DNA from: Pardosa pseudoannulata
Lineage: Eukaryota; Arthropoda; Arachnida; Araneae; Lycosidae
DNA length: 64,000 nt
NCBI GenBank assembly: GCA_032207245.1
Contig: CM063502.1
Span: forward strand, 140,382,673 to 140,446,672
Reading direction: 5' to 3'
Shown here in pieces: positions 50,280 to 64,000 of the stretch. A program made the translations under genes and the position numbers. Under the pieces are notes generated by a model. The model made no database searches and was not told where the DNA came from. It was given only the letters and a program-made list of their open reading frames with translations. How positions within the stretch are numbered: position 1 is the stretch's first letter; every line of letters starts with the position of its first letter.

Positions 50280-50890
50280 TTCTGCAACGGACAAATTATT
50301 AGACATACAAGAAGGTATTAGAGGTTATATTCTATTAGGTTGCCTATATACCTATCACTCTAGTCAAAGAACTACGTTCGTTACAGAAAAGGGAGTATTC
50401 AATATAACTCACTAAGCACGGCGTGGTTAAACGTTAAACATTCTATATATGATACATCAAACTAACAAAATCTATTTTATTTTAGACCCTTTTAATAATG
50501 ATGTCAATAAGTTTTATAATCAGAAGAAACTTCTATATTTGTGGTAATTCCTTGTTGTAGAATTTTACTTAAATATCAAAATCAAATATTGATAATTTTG
50601 TTTCGTATCTTGAATAGTTTTAAAAATATTCCGTATCACTGCAGTATCTACATTTCTGTAACAAACTAAATGCTTTAAGAGCAGAAAATGTTATATGAGC
50701 ATATTCTATTAGGTGAGCTATTACTTTGTAATAAAAGTAATATGTTGTGTGCATAAAAGGCACTGAAGCTTTAGTGAATATAATGCTTTATGAGCTAAGG
50801 TGTTTAACATTTGATGTATAATACGTTAAATAGGTCAAAATTATCTTATTTTATTACTTTTTGATGATAAATTTCATAAAAATGTATAAA
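50280..50890. repeat. Diverged direct repeat, ~375-bp spacing
   Basis: TATTCTATTAGG occurs at 50331 and 50703. The following text aligns in order, for example GTGGTTAAACGTTAAACATT with GGTGTTTAACATTTGATG, and AATCTATTTTATTTTA with ATTATCTTATTTTATTA. Identity is low, so the duplication is old. Confidence 0.4.
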
Positions 50891-52486
50891 TAGACTTTAT
50901 AATTAAAAGATATCTCAGTATTTGGGAAAAATCCTATAGTATAACATATCTTTAATTCCATAAATGACTATCATAGATATCAAACATATTTTTGCCATAA
51001 ATAGAGAAAATGTTTTAAAATTGTGTTTCCTCTATAATTAGTTTCTAGAACCCTTGAATGTGCTCCCTCTCCAAAATATATCATTAGACATGTTCTAATA
51101 TACTTATAGAAATTTATTTCATTTGTGGTATTTTTTATATCGTATTTTTAATTTAAACTTTTAAAAGTTCTGAAAATATATGTTAAAAAATAAGTTCCGG
51201 TAGACATTCAGTATCTTTCAGCTTTTATTTTGTTTACTGTACAGTATATTCAAATTAATATTCAATTGATATACAATAAATGCTATTGACATATAAGTAT
51301 AAAAATCACTTAGACTTTAAGTAAAGAAAATATACTGAGTGAGTATTCATGAATAATGCATATGAACTTTTTATATGCTATACGATGAAGATAGAATGAA
51401 AGATTTATAGCACTATGTCAAGGAAGTTTTTGATATACTAAAATTTAAGTTTTCTATATCTGCACTTTTTTGGAAAAGATTCCTTTTCATTTTTCAAAAA
51501 CATACTCATTTAGTAAGTGCATCTGTGTTAAAGTTGCTATCAATTTAGACCTGTAATATTATTGAATATCTGTTGACAACATAGAAAAAATCAGAGAATT
51601 CCACGAATTTTATTTAACTGAAAGGGCAAAAATTGTTTTCTTATGCTTGTCACATTTATATGGAATATATTTAAAAAAAATAGAAGGATTAAAAAGTAAA
51701 ATAAAATAAATTTTTCCCTTCTTTTTATTTTGTAAATTGGTAGTTACATATTTATGCTGTGAATGGTCAATATTATGATTTGCATATATTCATATGCATC
51801 ATGCTATTAGCTTCCTGGTTTAAAAATAAGTCGTTTCAGATTTATTAATTCAAATTTTCTTCCCGTCAAAATAAATATGTGAATAACTAACCGTTCTAAC
51901 CAGGTAGATATGTTCATATTCCTTTATAAAGTTCTTCGCACTTTTATGTTAATGAGACAGAATGAGAAGATTCCTTTGGAAAGCTTTAAATTCAGTATGA
52001 AAATATCACTATAAAATATTTTGAACCACAAGGGGATACCTTTGAGGCAATATTTAAATAACACTTATTTTTTCAAATTCGCTCTTTTCAATAAAGAGTA
52101 AAATAAGAATAATACGCTCTTCTCTGAAGTAAAATGTTCTCCAAGTTATCAACAACACTGCATGATTACAAATTCGTCCTCCTACGATATTAAGAAACAT
52201 TTTTTACTTAAATTTTTAACTTTACTTTCCATTTGGGAAATGTTTTCATAAAAACACATTTAAACAAAATTTGACGTTTGGTGCACATTTCCGTTCCATA
52301 TATTGAAATGTTCAGTTTAAATAAGTGGAGAAAATTCGTACAATTTTGATAAATAAGAAGTTACTCTTAAAATTGTTGTCTGATAGATCATGGGGTATTT
52401 TATGGCATTTTATATTTACAGATAAGGATGAAATATCTTTCCTATTGTAAACATTTAAGTATCTTATTCTCTATTCACCTGTGAGT
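50891..52486. other. Unassigned AT-rich DNA
   Basis: Nothing recognised. Confidence 0.45.
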
Positions 52487-52723
52487 TTATTGAGTTGAAA
52501 CCACTGCACCTCCTATCAACATTGAAAACATTTTTCTTGCGGATTTACTTTCACACGGGATACAAGAATAAAATGCTTTTGGAAGCGGTCTAAAGTAAAG
52601 AGGCAAAAAATACCTTAAACCCCCGTCTACGTAAGAAGAAATACAGGATGCAATATTTTCTTTTGATGCATCGAGTATAGAATAGAAAACAATTCCTGTT
52701 TCATTCGAGCTTCTAAAATACAA
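52487..52723 (-). CDS. 78-codon open frame, unknown
   Basis: The frame sits in a patch richer in G+C than its flanks, and its product is rich in Ser, Gly, Cys and Pro (SYVDGGLRYFLPLYFRPLPK; KMFSMLIGGAVVS), unlike random AT-rich translation. An ATTTTAG just upstream of its AAGCTCGAATG could be a splice acceptor, though the pyrimidine tract is poor. No domain or repeat family is recognised and no partner exon was found. It could be a last exon, a fossil exon or repeat debris. Low confidence. Confidence 0.2.
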   Translation of the reverse strand: MYFRSSNETGIVFYSILDASKENIASCISSYVDGGLRYFLPLYFRPLPKAFYSCIPCESKSARKMFSMLIGGAVVSTQ

Positions 52724-54661
52724 GGATTTTATTGAACGTTTTTGGTTTAGTTTGTCTGAGTCAAAATTTGAAGAAGAACATCAGTTTCCCCTCTTTCGGT
52801 ATTAAATAAAACTTTACTATTTCTGAGATCAGGTTTAGATTATTTATCCGTATGTAAATGAAACTAAGATGATTTGTCGAGGAGTTCATTCGTTGATTAA
52901 AATTAATTTTTTGCCAGACTTAAATTAAAAAAGTAAAATGTGTTTTCATCTATAATAATCATAAATAAAATTATGAGAGATATTTGTATAAGCTTCATTT
53001 AGTAAAATGTCTGTTATGTAATGTGATACTCATATAATGACAGAGAATAAAATCCAAAAGTTGATTAAAATAATGGAGATGTTACTTTCTGATATTCGAC
53101 ATTTTTTTTGAGGTAAAAATACTGTTTCTAAAAGAAAAATCATAAGCGAAGAATATGTATACTAATGAAAGATTTTAATGAAATGTGAAGTTTAAAGTTT
53201 CTCAAATTTATTTCGGAATTCCGAGATAGAGTTTGTAAGATTACAGCTCTAAAATCAAGTGTTTGCAGACCTTTGATACCATATTAACGAGTTGATTCTA
53301 GTTAATTGAAACCTATTAGATTAAACTGGCGGTAGAACACTCTCAGCCATCCACTGATGATAATGCCAAACATCTCACAGTTTGTGAACGTTTGTAGTGT
53401 CATTAAATTATTAGTTTTTTACAACCAAACAACCTGGCCATACATTTATTTTGAAATTTAATAGCTCACAAAATAAAAATAATGGGTAGATAAAAGAATT
53501 TGCTTAGAAGATGTGATTTTATAAAACACATGCAAGTTACTAAGAAAAAGAATATAAAGTTTATAATTTAATGCTATTTGGAATATGAATAAAACATTTT
53601 ATTTTAAAAGAATGACGATGTTGTATCAGTTTTGAATGTTGTAAAAGTAATCGTTATTTTCAATTATTTTTAAAATGTATTTCACTATGAAACGCATACT
53701 AAAATCATCTTTTATGAATTATCAAATAATGTATTGTAATATTTGACGGTTTCTCCTTAAAAGCAATGTTTATAGTTATTTTTTTACATGTTGTTTTGGG
53801 TTTATTTTCAACTAGAATTTCCTGTGGGATAACATAGTTTTATGACCGAGGGATAAAATGGGCAACATGCTTGCCCTATAAAAGCAAGAGGTGTAAAATT
53901 GATTTTCCAAAGAGTTTTTAAAGGGAAATAATGACCATAAAAATGTAAGGCACAGAATGGCAATTAAAAGGTTTAACTTTTCAGGGATAAGAAAATAAAG
54001 TTTGAGTTCTAAAATGTTCGCTTGTATAAATCTTGTTTAGATAAATTTTATTACTTCATGACTCAAAGAAAACAAAATTTCAAAGTTTAGTATGAGAGAA
54101 TACATTTTAAAGGATAAAAGTGGTAGGTTTAAGAAGAAAACATGATATTTTTATTGTTTTTAAAGATCTTTCATTTGATCAGACATGAATTATCTATGTT
54201 ATTAAGTTTCTAAATGGACAGCTGTATTCTTAAAATAAAAGTACTGGTATGTATTCGGTAGATAGTTCAGGTCATTGGTTAAATTTGAATGAAGCCGAAA
54301 ACGTTAGTGGACTTTTCACAGTGTAACACAAAAGTGAAATCTTTTGCCCCACAATACGTTCAGTGGGGCAACCTGTCGGATTATTCATATCTTTAACCCA
54401 AATCAAAGCTACAGGCGAAAAGGTCATAATCTTGGCACATGTAGAAACAAGGGGATAAATTTACTTACCAATACGATAAACTAAAAGTGTTTTTCATTTT
54501 GAATTGTGAAATTATTCAACTGATATATGGATACATTAACGTCCATTGAACATTCGCCACCTGCCGTTTAAAAATAAATACAGTAGGTGGAACTGGATCT
54601 TTTTGGGTGTTCAGATATTTCATAACACATTGTTACACCTATCAAACACCAAGGACAAATT
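52724..54661. other. Unassigned DNA
   Basis: Mostly AT-rich. 54330-54660 has mixed composition with a small hairpin GCCCCAC...GTGGGGC (54347-54376); no identity found. Confidence 0.4.
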
Positions 54662-55299
54662 TCCATCTAGTAATTGGAATTCCTATACTGTCCCGGCCTA
54701 AGCCATACAGTCACTGATGAAAAGTCGCCACGACAGCTCTCAAGCCTCGTACCTGAAGTTCCACAGTTCAGGGCTCCACCTCCACCTGTCAAGCCGTCAC
54801 ACTTCCACCATCCGCTCTCCGCGTCACGAGTCCGCCACGAAGGAAGAAACCAGGATCACAATCAGCAAAGCACCTCAGCAATTTAGAAGGGGGATCCTGT
54901 GTCCGAAGGGTGTCTCATGCCTTTATTGAAAATACAAATACAATTAGTGATGCATAAATACAATACAATACAAAGAAGAGTTACAGAACAAAGAGATTAT
55001 ATACAATATATACAGATTAATTTTCTTCCAGGAACTCTTTGCAGACTTCTACAATACGTCTAAGTCCCGTCCTTGACCTTTCTGAATTAATCAGATTCTG
55101 CAGTGATACTTCTTTGGAGTTAGGAGGGAAGTGCTGAAGTCGAATGACATCCATCAAAACGCAATCGTAGATCAGGTATTCCACAGTACCGATTGAAGTC
55201 CTACACCAAGACGTCGGGAATCTTCCAAAGAGTCGATTCTGATGATCTGGAAACGCTCCGAGACCTGTCAGAAGTTGATTGATGAGGTCCATCTAGTAA
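54662..55299 (-). mobile_element. 5'-truncated LINE with 12-bp target duplication
   Basis: The direct repeat TCCATCTAGTAA at 54662-54673 and 55288-55299 brackets a 614-bp insert (54674-55287), GC-richer than the surroundings. On the minus strand it holds the last 90 or so codons of a LINE polyprotein, a stop at 55017, an AATAAA at 54927-54922, and then about 250 bp of GC-rich 3' sequence. There is no poly(A) tail at the insertion edge. Short target duplication plus 5' truncation is the hallmark of target-primed reverse transcription. The unusual point is the long stretch after the AATAAA and the lack of A-tail, seen in some LINE clades that end in a fixed 3' sequence. Confidence 0.82.
55017..55287 (-). 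pseudogene. LINE ORF2 C-terminal fragment
   Basis: The fragment begins with LINQLLTGLGAFPDHQNRLF. In jockey/I/R1-like LINEs this is the start of the segment after the reverse transcriptase (usual pattern QxLTGHGxF). A cysteine-rich finger follows, CRTSIGTVEYLIYDC, where the family normally has C-x-C...H-x4-C; here the first cysteine has become tryptophan-flanked and the histidine a tyrosine. The C-terminal LRRIVEVCKEFLEEN and stop look authentic. The apparent start methionine at 55292-55290 comes from the target-site duplication, not from the LINE, so this is a truncated tail and not a gene. The reverse transcriptase and endonuclease domains are missing. Confidence 0.78.
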
Positions 55300-56535
<1,236 letters not shown>

Positions 56536-58330
56536 TAAAACATTGTAAATAGTACTGTTAACTTGCTCAGAATTTAACCAATCGCATACAAATAAGTTAT
56601 ATAACTTTATCAAAGTATAAATATAACTTCTTCAGAAGAATTCTTGCTCACAGACATATCAAAATTAACATACATAATTTAAAATTATTAGAACATTAGA
56701 GAACTCATACGTATCCTTGTTATAGCCTTCTGAGATTTTTAAAATTTGTATATCGCTAATCCTAATGGAGAAAACTGATCAGTTAAGTCCATACATACAT
56801 AGTTCTACACTATCGAAATATCATTTCATATAAGGTTTAATACTGTCTATAATATTCTAGCGAGTTTCTTATTAATATCCAAATGGACTCATGATGATAA
56901 AATGTAGAAAATACAACCGGATGAGTAAAGATACTCCATTAAAATTTATGAGATGAAGCTTGTAAGCTCAGTTTACTCTGTTTCAAGTGTGCATTATCTT
57001 TTTAACGGCTTGCTTTGAAACTAACGACGAATGTAATTTCCGCTTTCATAAAAACAAAACATTTTGTATAAATACCTTTTGTATTTCTTCTCTTTAATCC
57101 AAAAATATTATAAACGTCAGCCTAAAAGAATTAAGTCTTGAAAAGGAAACATTTACAATGCTGAATGATACTTGTAATTTAAATAGTAGTACTTTATTCT
57201 AATACTCTGAATTGAAACACAATTCGCTGAATAGCAACAATGCCGCAGGTTTTAAAGTAGTAACGACATGAAAACTATATATAAATGGAAATACTGGTTC
57301 ATATTTATGTTTTACACAAAAACAGCGTTTCTGGTGCAAATAGTTGGGAAATTTATAATAGTTAACAAATACTAAAATACATAGAAAAGAGAATGATTTT
57401 AAAATTTCTAAACGTAATCTCTAAAGTATTTTTTTATCATTACAGTAACTTTTTATATAATTTTCCCTTCTTAACTAACTGAAAAATATGTTATGTTGTG
57501 AAACTCAGATGCATTCTTTATAATGCCAAAAATCTGTCTCTCTACATATATCAGTGTATTGGCTTTAAAGCTGATTATTCCCATCCAGTTATTATAATTA
57601 TAAAGAGATAGACTGGTTCTGTGTTTAGCTGTTTCTAATGAAAGTAATATGTTTCTTCGGTTAGAAATAACAAAATATTGTATAAAGAAATTTAAAAAAG
57701 AAAATTTGGAAAACCAAGAAGGGAAACTTAGAGCTTATTTTTAAAATTTCTCTTAAAATATGCTTTAAAACATTTCATTGAAAATTTTTAAAATCGTTTG
57801 GTCTAACGAGAAAAAAAAAAAACTTTAAAATATTGATTGATATCTCTTAATATGCATCTAGATTACAAAACTTTACCTATTTTAGATATATTTTAATCGA
57901 TCAAATAGTTTAATTCTTAGTAATATTTCTGAAATTTTTTTTCATATTTTCATGATCTATAAAAGTTCTCTACCAGCACTACTTCTGATTATTTTTGTTT
58001 TTACTAAGTCTGCAACTGAAACCAAAGGTATCACCAAATTTTAAACTTACAAGCTGTTTATACGTGTTAGGTTGCATTAGCTTTAAGTTAGATAATTTAC
58101 TACTTGTTAAATTACACTAATTTTATGTGCTATAGAATAACTACAACAGTGACAGATAACAACGAATTTTATCAGGATGTAGATTTATCACGTAGGTTAT
58201 TTCCATTAATATTCACTGATTTTAGTAAAGGCGATAAAACATACATGAAATTCAGAACTTCTAATATTTTAAATTTCACTACTGACTGGATCTGAAATAT
58301 TTGAAGAAAAGAAAAATCCAATTTATATCA
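56536..58330. other. Unassigned AT-rich DNA
   Basis: The frame at 58104-58295 (+) has balanced composition but no recognisable motif. Confidence 0.4.
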
Positions 58331-58720
58331 CTTAATGGGGATGCACTTTATTTCCCCTCCCTGAACTACTAATCCGAAATTGCTCTTCAGTTCAGATCCC
58401 TGAAAAGTCTAGACTTTGTTCACCCCACATTTCTTCTGTAGTTGGTGGTTCCTATGATTAACAGTCCCTCTGTGGATCCCAAAGGTCGGTTTAGTCTCAA
58501 AGGATCAGGTGCTACTGGAACACTGAAAATCGATTGAGGGATCTGAAATGACCTTAACAGAAGTCCGAGGTGACACCCCTCCCCTTAAAGTTATATTTAT
58601 TAATCTTATCGATGGGCAAATTCCCTGATCAAACAAGTTACAAGGAAGAGTACATATTTAGTGGTACATCTACAAGCCCACTATTACTAATGCAATTCCC
58701 AGCCATTTTGCTCCCTTCTT
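58331..58720. other. GC-richer island of unknown identity
   Basis: Contains CCCCTCCCTGAAC and GACACCCCTCCCC motifs and no open frame over 60 codons. No inverted ends or partner copy in the window. Probably an old interspersed repeat. Confidence 0.3.
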
Positions 58721-61316
58721 AGAATTCAAGGGAAAGCAATAGAATAAAAAAAATCTCTTTAATATTAAGGTTCCAGAAGTTAGGAATTAGGGTTACGTGC
58801 TTGAGGTTTAAACTAATAGATCTAATTTAATAAAAATTATAGCAAATCTCTCAATTAAACATCAATTTATTTTTTGGATTTTAAGACTTGTAATACCTAA
58901 ATTAAAACTTAAATTATTTAAATTAATATTATAAATACAGGATAACCATTGATTTTATTTTTACTTCTTTGAGGAATGTTCAATAAATATCTAATAATGG
59001 AATTCTTTATCATTATTTCCTAAAAATTCAAGTATTAGCATTATTTCAACAGGTTTTATGCATCTGACTATAAAATTTGTTCAAAGTTCGATAAATTTCT
59101 TATTTATAAAACGTTTATTATTGCTTATTTTTTTCTGTCTTTCTATGAATATAATGATTATTTTCAACAAAAAATTATTCTCTTTTTAAATAGAATTCAT
59201 TGCACTAGATCATTCTTTATTCTAAAAATTGTGAAATAACCAGCAAATGTGAAACAACGCAGAAAAAAAAGTTCTTTAAATTAAATTCATGAGATAACGT
59301 TAGTAGCAGCAGTTGCATTCAATTCCAATAAAACTAACTCGTCTATTTGAGATAGAATTTGTTTTCAATTTAACAATAAGATGTATTCCTTTCGTTCAAT
59401 GATAGCTTTCTTCTTTCGTTTCCCGTTATTTTACTTCCTCTTGGATGTTCTAAGTAATATTTGTATCGCTTATGTCGTTTTTTCAGAAACGATATTTAAT
59501 TTTAGATCAATTTTATAAACATTTTCCCTATTTTCCAAGAGCCATAAGTTAATTAATATATGTATTGAAATTTATATATTTATATTTAGGATCTGAGAGT
59601 TTTTTTAGTTATTGCAATCAATGGATTTTATTTTATAATTTTTTAAAAATTTTTATATATTTCTTCCATATAGTTTTAAACTTACATTTATTTATTACTT
59701 ATACCATTAAACACTGCCCTTATGTCATTTTATAAATCTACACAAAAAATTGTGTATTCAATCTTTTAATCTCTTTTAAAAAACTCAAAATTGTTTATTA
59801 AAAATATAGAAATTAATATTTTAAATCCTTGTTTTGATGATAAAATTCTGCCCTTATTTGTAAAAACATGATTATTTTTTTATGTATGCGTAATTGTTTT
59901 TAAAAGTTAACAAAGAATAAGTTATATATTATTATTAATAAAATTATTAATAAATTAATTTAATTAATGAATCTAAATTTTGCTCTTAATTTAAAACATG
60001 ATTAAAATATTGAAAAATGTTAAATATAGACTCTTGTATGTTAATAGATAAAATATTTTTGGAAATGCATTAATAATAGTGCAATAATGAATGCTTAAGA
60101 ACTTACCCATGATGAAATATAGAATTTTCACTAAGTTTACAGAAAAAGATTCGTAGTTATATCTAATAAGTGAGGAAAAACAGAAGTATTTCAAAAAGTC
60201 ACAGTTCAAAAGGTGAAAATATTTCGCAATAAATAATGAAGTACTTTAAAATCCGACGAAAGGAAAAGGTATTATGTTGTAAAGCAGAAAATATGTTGAG
60301 AAAGCCTGAAACATATTTCCTTTTGACCGACTTTTCTGTTCTAAAGAGATTTTAGAGAAGAAATGGATTCTGTTTAATGGTTTTCTGATTATTAGTATAT
60401 AAAGTTACGAAATTATTCGAAAAATTTTGAAACTCAAAGTTGCCTATTAGAAGCTTCAATTATTTTGTAAATATTTTCGAATGTGTAATGAAACGTTTTT
60501 TCTCATTAAAATGATTAAGGCGTTTTGACATAAAATGTTCAGTTAAATGTGATTGGAATCTCTAGAACTTTATTTTATTACATATTTCTAAGGAAGTAGT
60601 ATTACACAATCAATTTTTATATTGAATAATGCAAGAAATAAAAAATTATTGCATTTACAGGAAAGGTATAAAAGGTAGATTGTCGAAAACATCATTTATG
60701 GCAGGGCTATTGTCAAAGGCAGTAAATCCTGGGAGAGAGTTTAGTCCGATACAGCGGAAGAGCAGATGAGAAAGAAGTCACTAAATTGCACCTAAACTTT
60801 CATCAACAACTCTACCAATTTTCACAAACAGCCATTGAAATTATGCACTAAGAAAACCTATTCAGCAGGGACTCTCAGCAACAATGAGTAGGTACGTCTT
60901 ATGCCCTCCACCCATATACGGAGAGATGATCTAATGTTATGTTTCCTTTCAAATATAGTCAATCGATTGTAGTGAAGAGAAATAGAGACTGGTAAGAGAG
61001 ATGATAATGCTGAGGTATAACAGAATAAACAAACTCACATGACCATCAGCTTTCTTAAGTTTTTCTTCAGTTCGAGGGTCTGATTAATTCTAGAATACGA
61101 GGTTCCTAAGTCCCGGGGTTGTGTCATCCATTTCATTGCACTGAGATAATATAACCAATCCATCCTTCTTTACAATTTTTGTATTCTACATGTGACAATA
61201 ACCCGAATGATTAATTAGGATTCAATCACATAATATTGATGACTGAATAAATATTGTTAATTTTACAATAATGCTTGCCTTTGTCTGATTCTCGTTACGT
61301 ATTTTTTATAGCTATA
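58721..61316. other. Unassigned DNA
   Basis: AT-rich except 60690-61130, which is GC-richer without recognisable content. The minus frame at 60209-59991 is Phe/Leu/Ile-rich and looks like chance. Confidence 0.4.
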
Positions 61317-61676
61317 TAATATTAAATCTATTATTTAAGTATTTTAATATTAATTTAATAACTTTTGTTCATAAAGTGAGTTCAGGGTTTGCGTGGTAAT
61401 TCTGATTTTTCCCTACAGACACACTATAGACTTAATTTAACCTCTGTCTGTACTATTTTAGCCAATAGTTAGCGCGTTATCTTTAAATATGGGTATTTTT
61501 TATCACGTGATCAATTGTGCTTAGGGATTATTCATAGTCTTTTTACCCGAGGAATCCCTGCTTGAAAAGTAGGGATTTACCGCGTTGTCTATGTGCACGA
61601 TGTTGTAAAAGTGCTTGCCTGTTGTATGGTTTCATATATCGTACAAGAAATAAAACGTTTTGTGCTTTGGAATGAG
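61317..61676 (+). mobile_element. Fold-back element copy 2, right arm missing
   Basis: This copy matches the left arm and centre of the element at 37831-38367 in the same orientation: TATTTTAATATTAATTTAAT, then GGTAATTCTGATTTTTCCCT, TTATCACGTGATCAATTG, GTGCTTAGGGATTATTC and ATGTTGTAAAAGTGCTTGCC. It stops at GGAATGAG, exactly where the first copy enters its right arm within about 30 bp. It therefore lacks the inverted right arm. The frame at 61743-61543 (minus) crosses this copy and is a shadow. Confidence 0.88.
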
Positions 61677-62937
61677 CCTCACCCATATTACATCTATATA
61701 ATAAGTTACACTGGAGGATTAATTCATATCTGAACATTCTCAATTGATTTTAAATTGCAGAAAGAGTCTCACACTCACGACTAGATCACATTCCATTTAT
61801 TAAACTAAACTCCAGTTATTAAACAAACTCCAGTTTATTAAAATAAAAATCTATAATGTAAGTAACATCCAGTTACCTATTTCAACAAGACCATGGAATT
61901 CAACAATGATCTTTCAGCAAATAACATAAGTAGAGATCACTGAAATATTCCATTAGAGAACATTCCTTCGAGGTTAAAGCATTTTTTATAAGGTACTTAC
62001 TTAAAGCCTTGTATTATATTAATTATCTTACAATAACAGTTACTTTTTGTTTAGCATATTTTGTAAAATTCCAATGAAAGTTCATTCTTAAAAATTGCCA
62101 ATATTAATAAATTTCTATAAATAGATACGTATTCCGAAATGAATCTTTTTGTGATCCAACACTGAATGTTCAGATATTACAGTTACATGAATTTATTGAC
62201 AATATTTATAACTATTTTAACAGTGAAATTCTCTGGATACATCAGATTTATATAGAATGGAATTTTAAACACTGATGGTTTCATTTACTTTATAAAGAAA
62301 ATTAAATAAAGTTTTACTTAAGATAAAAGAAGTTGTCAGTACTCAGAATCTTCAAAATTATTTTAATTTTAAACTGCAATATGATTATTTCTAGATCTCT
62401 AACTTCTATGAAAAATGTACTATGAAAAATTCCAAATTCTTATACTCCCGAAGGGAATATCTTAATGCAGAATTTTGACTCTTGAATCGTTGAGATAACA
62501 AACAGATGAATTTCTTTGATAAAAAAAAATACTGGAGTAATTATTTATCCTGAAAAGTCTCTCTTGTAAGTTTCTCTTAAAACAACACCTAGTTTAGGAA
62601 ATTTATCCAAAATGGAGTTTTTTAGAACCATATGAGAAACTGTTGAGATAGAGAAAAGAGATCAAATACTCTTCACTTCCTTTTTAAGAAAATTGTTTTG
62701 GTCGTAGAAAGGAAAACCCTACTGTTGAAAGTGATTCTATAATTTCTAATTTGAATGTGTAACTAATTTGATATAGTAATTAGTTTTATTTGATATACAT
62801 TAGGTGATATTTGATGTCCAATACTGCTCAAATTATGATTAATATTTGTAGCAACGTATTTTTATCTATATTTTCATCTATGTTAAAAACTAATATATGA
62901 CAAAAGTAGAATTTAACTACATTTTAGGTTATATTGT
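61677..62937. other. Unassigned AT-rich DNA
   Basis: Nothing recognised. Confidence 0.45.
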
Positions 62938-63943
62938 TCAATTGATCCCTTTTACTAACATGATATTTGTAAAGCTATGTTTGCTTTTTAAAACTTTACA
63001 CGTTTTGCTACATTAAAATTTTATTCTGGTCGTCACTTGGTTACTAGATTTATTTTCGTAATCTGCAAACCAATTGATGACTGATTAGCTTTTTAATAAG
63101 TGTTGGATCTCAGGGTGATTAACCTTTGAGTATTATGGAACATAATGCTACAAACTATCCAATTATAATCAAGTATCTCAATCAATCATCACGTATCTCA
63201 GTAAATTAAAGAATCATCACGTATTATGATATTTTTGTTTAAAAATAGAAAATATGTGTTAAAACGATAAGTGATAAAAAAGTGATAAATCTTTATGCAG
63301 CTATATTGCTATCTACGGAATTTATTATACCGTACCAAAACCTTTAATATTGTCTGATTCATGATTCAGAAAAAATAGTTTTAGAATATCTTAATTAGAA
63401 CATAAGCACATTATTATGAGCACATATTTAGACAAATTATTCAATTGATCCCTTTTACTAACGTGATATTTGTAAAGCTATGTTTGCTTTTTAAAACTTT
63501 ACACGTTTTGTTACATTAAAATCTTATTCTGGTCGTCACTTAGTTACTAGATTTATTTTCGTAATCTGCAAACCAATTGATGACTGATTAGCTTTTTAAT
63601 AAGTGTTGGGTCTCAGGGTGATTAACCTTTGAGTATTATGGAACATAATGCTACAAACTAACGAATTATAATCAAGTATCTCAATCAATCATCACGTATC
63701 TCAATCAATTAAAGAATAATCACGTATTATGATATTTTTGTTTAAAAATAGAAAATATGTGTTAAAACGACAAGTGATAAAAAAGTGATAAATCTTTATG
63801 CAGCTATATTGCTATCTACGGAATTTATTATACCGTACCAAAACCTTTAATATTGTCTGATTCATGATTCAGAAAAAATAGTTTTAGAATATCTTAATTA
63901 GAACAGAAGCACATTATTATGAGCACATATTTAGACAAATTAT
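62938..63943. repeat. 503-bp tandem duplication
   Basis: Copy 1 is 62938-63440 and copy 2 is 63441-63943, with no indel between them and only about a dozen base differences seen by eye. Both start TCAATTGATCCCTTTTACTA and end TTTAGACAAATTAT. Within each copy there is a smaller repetition of ATCATCACGTATCTCA. The high identity makes this the youngest large duplication in the window. Confidence 0.95.
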
Positions 63944-64000
63944 TGCTTCAGTTTGAAAGAGAAAACTAAATTTAATTTCAAATTATGAGGAAATTTAAAA

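Noticed and set aside
54674..54929. Two 70-codon plus-strand frames
   Set aside because: Both are antisense to the 3' sequence of the truncated LINE; overlapping frames reflect local high GC.

Overview
This is a strongly AT-rich stretch of animal nuclear DNA. I find no intact host gene, no rRNA or tRNA gene, no CRISPR array and no operon-like layout. Long (CA)n/(TA)n microsatellites, tRNA-derived SINEs, Tc1-like transposase fossils, TTAA- and TTA-flanked MITEs, a 5'-truncated LINE and several tandem arrays make a eukaryotic intergenic or intronic region the only reasonable reading. The SINE 3' end and the Tc1 types fit an arthropod; an arachnid (spider) is my best guess, from remembered repeat style rather than from any diagnostic gene. 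All similarities were aligned by eye, so identities and edges are approximate.

Layout. 1-5 kb: unassigned AT-rich DNA with a 105-bp near-perfect palindrome (1310-1414), the N-terminal fossil of a Tc1-like transposase (2943-3375, minus) and a CA/TA microsatellite. 5.5-12.9 kb: two copies of an unclassified family ('family X', the second with three 180-bp subunits) on either side of a five-copy, roughly 830-bp satellite-like array (6605-10775), then a possible LTR-like piece. 13.4-16.7 kb: old diverged direct duplications interrupted by a TTAA-flanked MITE. 17.5-24.2 kb: an unclassified island, a small hAT-like remnant, a microsatellite, three old tandem copies of a roughly 850-bp unit carrying a transposase-like reading frame, and a large inverted repeat. 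27.06-27.43 kb: six exact-period 62-bp repeats.

29-36 kb is a transposon graveyard: a SINE with target-site duplication, a GC-richer island with palindromes, a piggyBac-type MITE, a second SINE caught in a 264-bp tandem duplication, a different SINE-like copy, a terminal-inverted-repeat element with GC-rich cargo, and a split tRNA-like SINE head. 37.6-38.4 kb: a TA/TG microsatellite abutting a 537-bp fold-back element, which has a truncated relative at 61.3 kb. 40.6-42.0 kb: a Tc1-like transposon with both ends and a dead transposase. 44.1 kb: a TTA-flanked Harbinger-type MITE. 48.7-50.0 kb: a tentative cluster of minus-strand coding remnants of unknown origin. 54.7-55.3 kb: a LINE 3' end bracketed by a 12-bp target-site duplication. 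62.9-63.9 kb: a recent 503-bp tandem duplication.

No set of genes here works together. The window mainly records repeated insertion, inversion and local duplication. The most interesting unexplained items are the TIR element with GC-rich cargo (35.0-35.7 kb), the fold-back family, the palindrome at 1.3 kb, the transposase-like motif kept in a tandem array at 19.3-21.8 kb, and the coding-like cluster at 48.7-50.0 kb.
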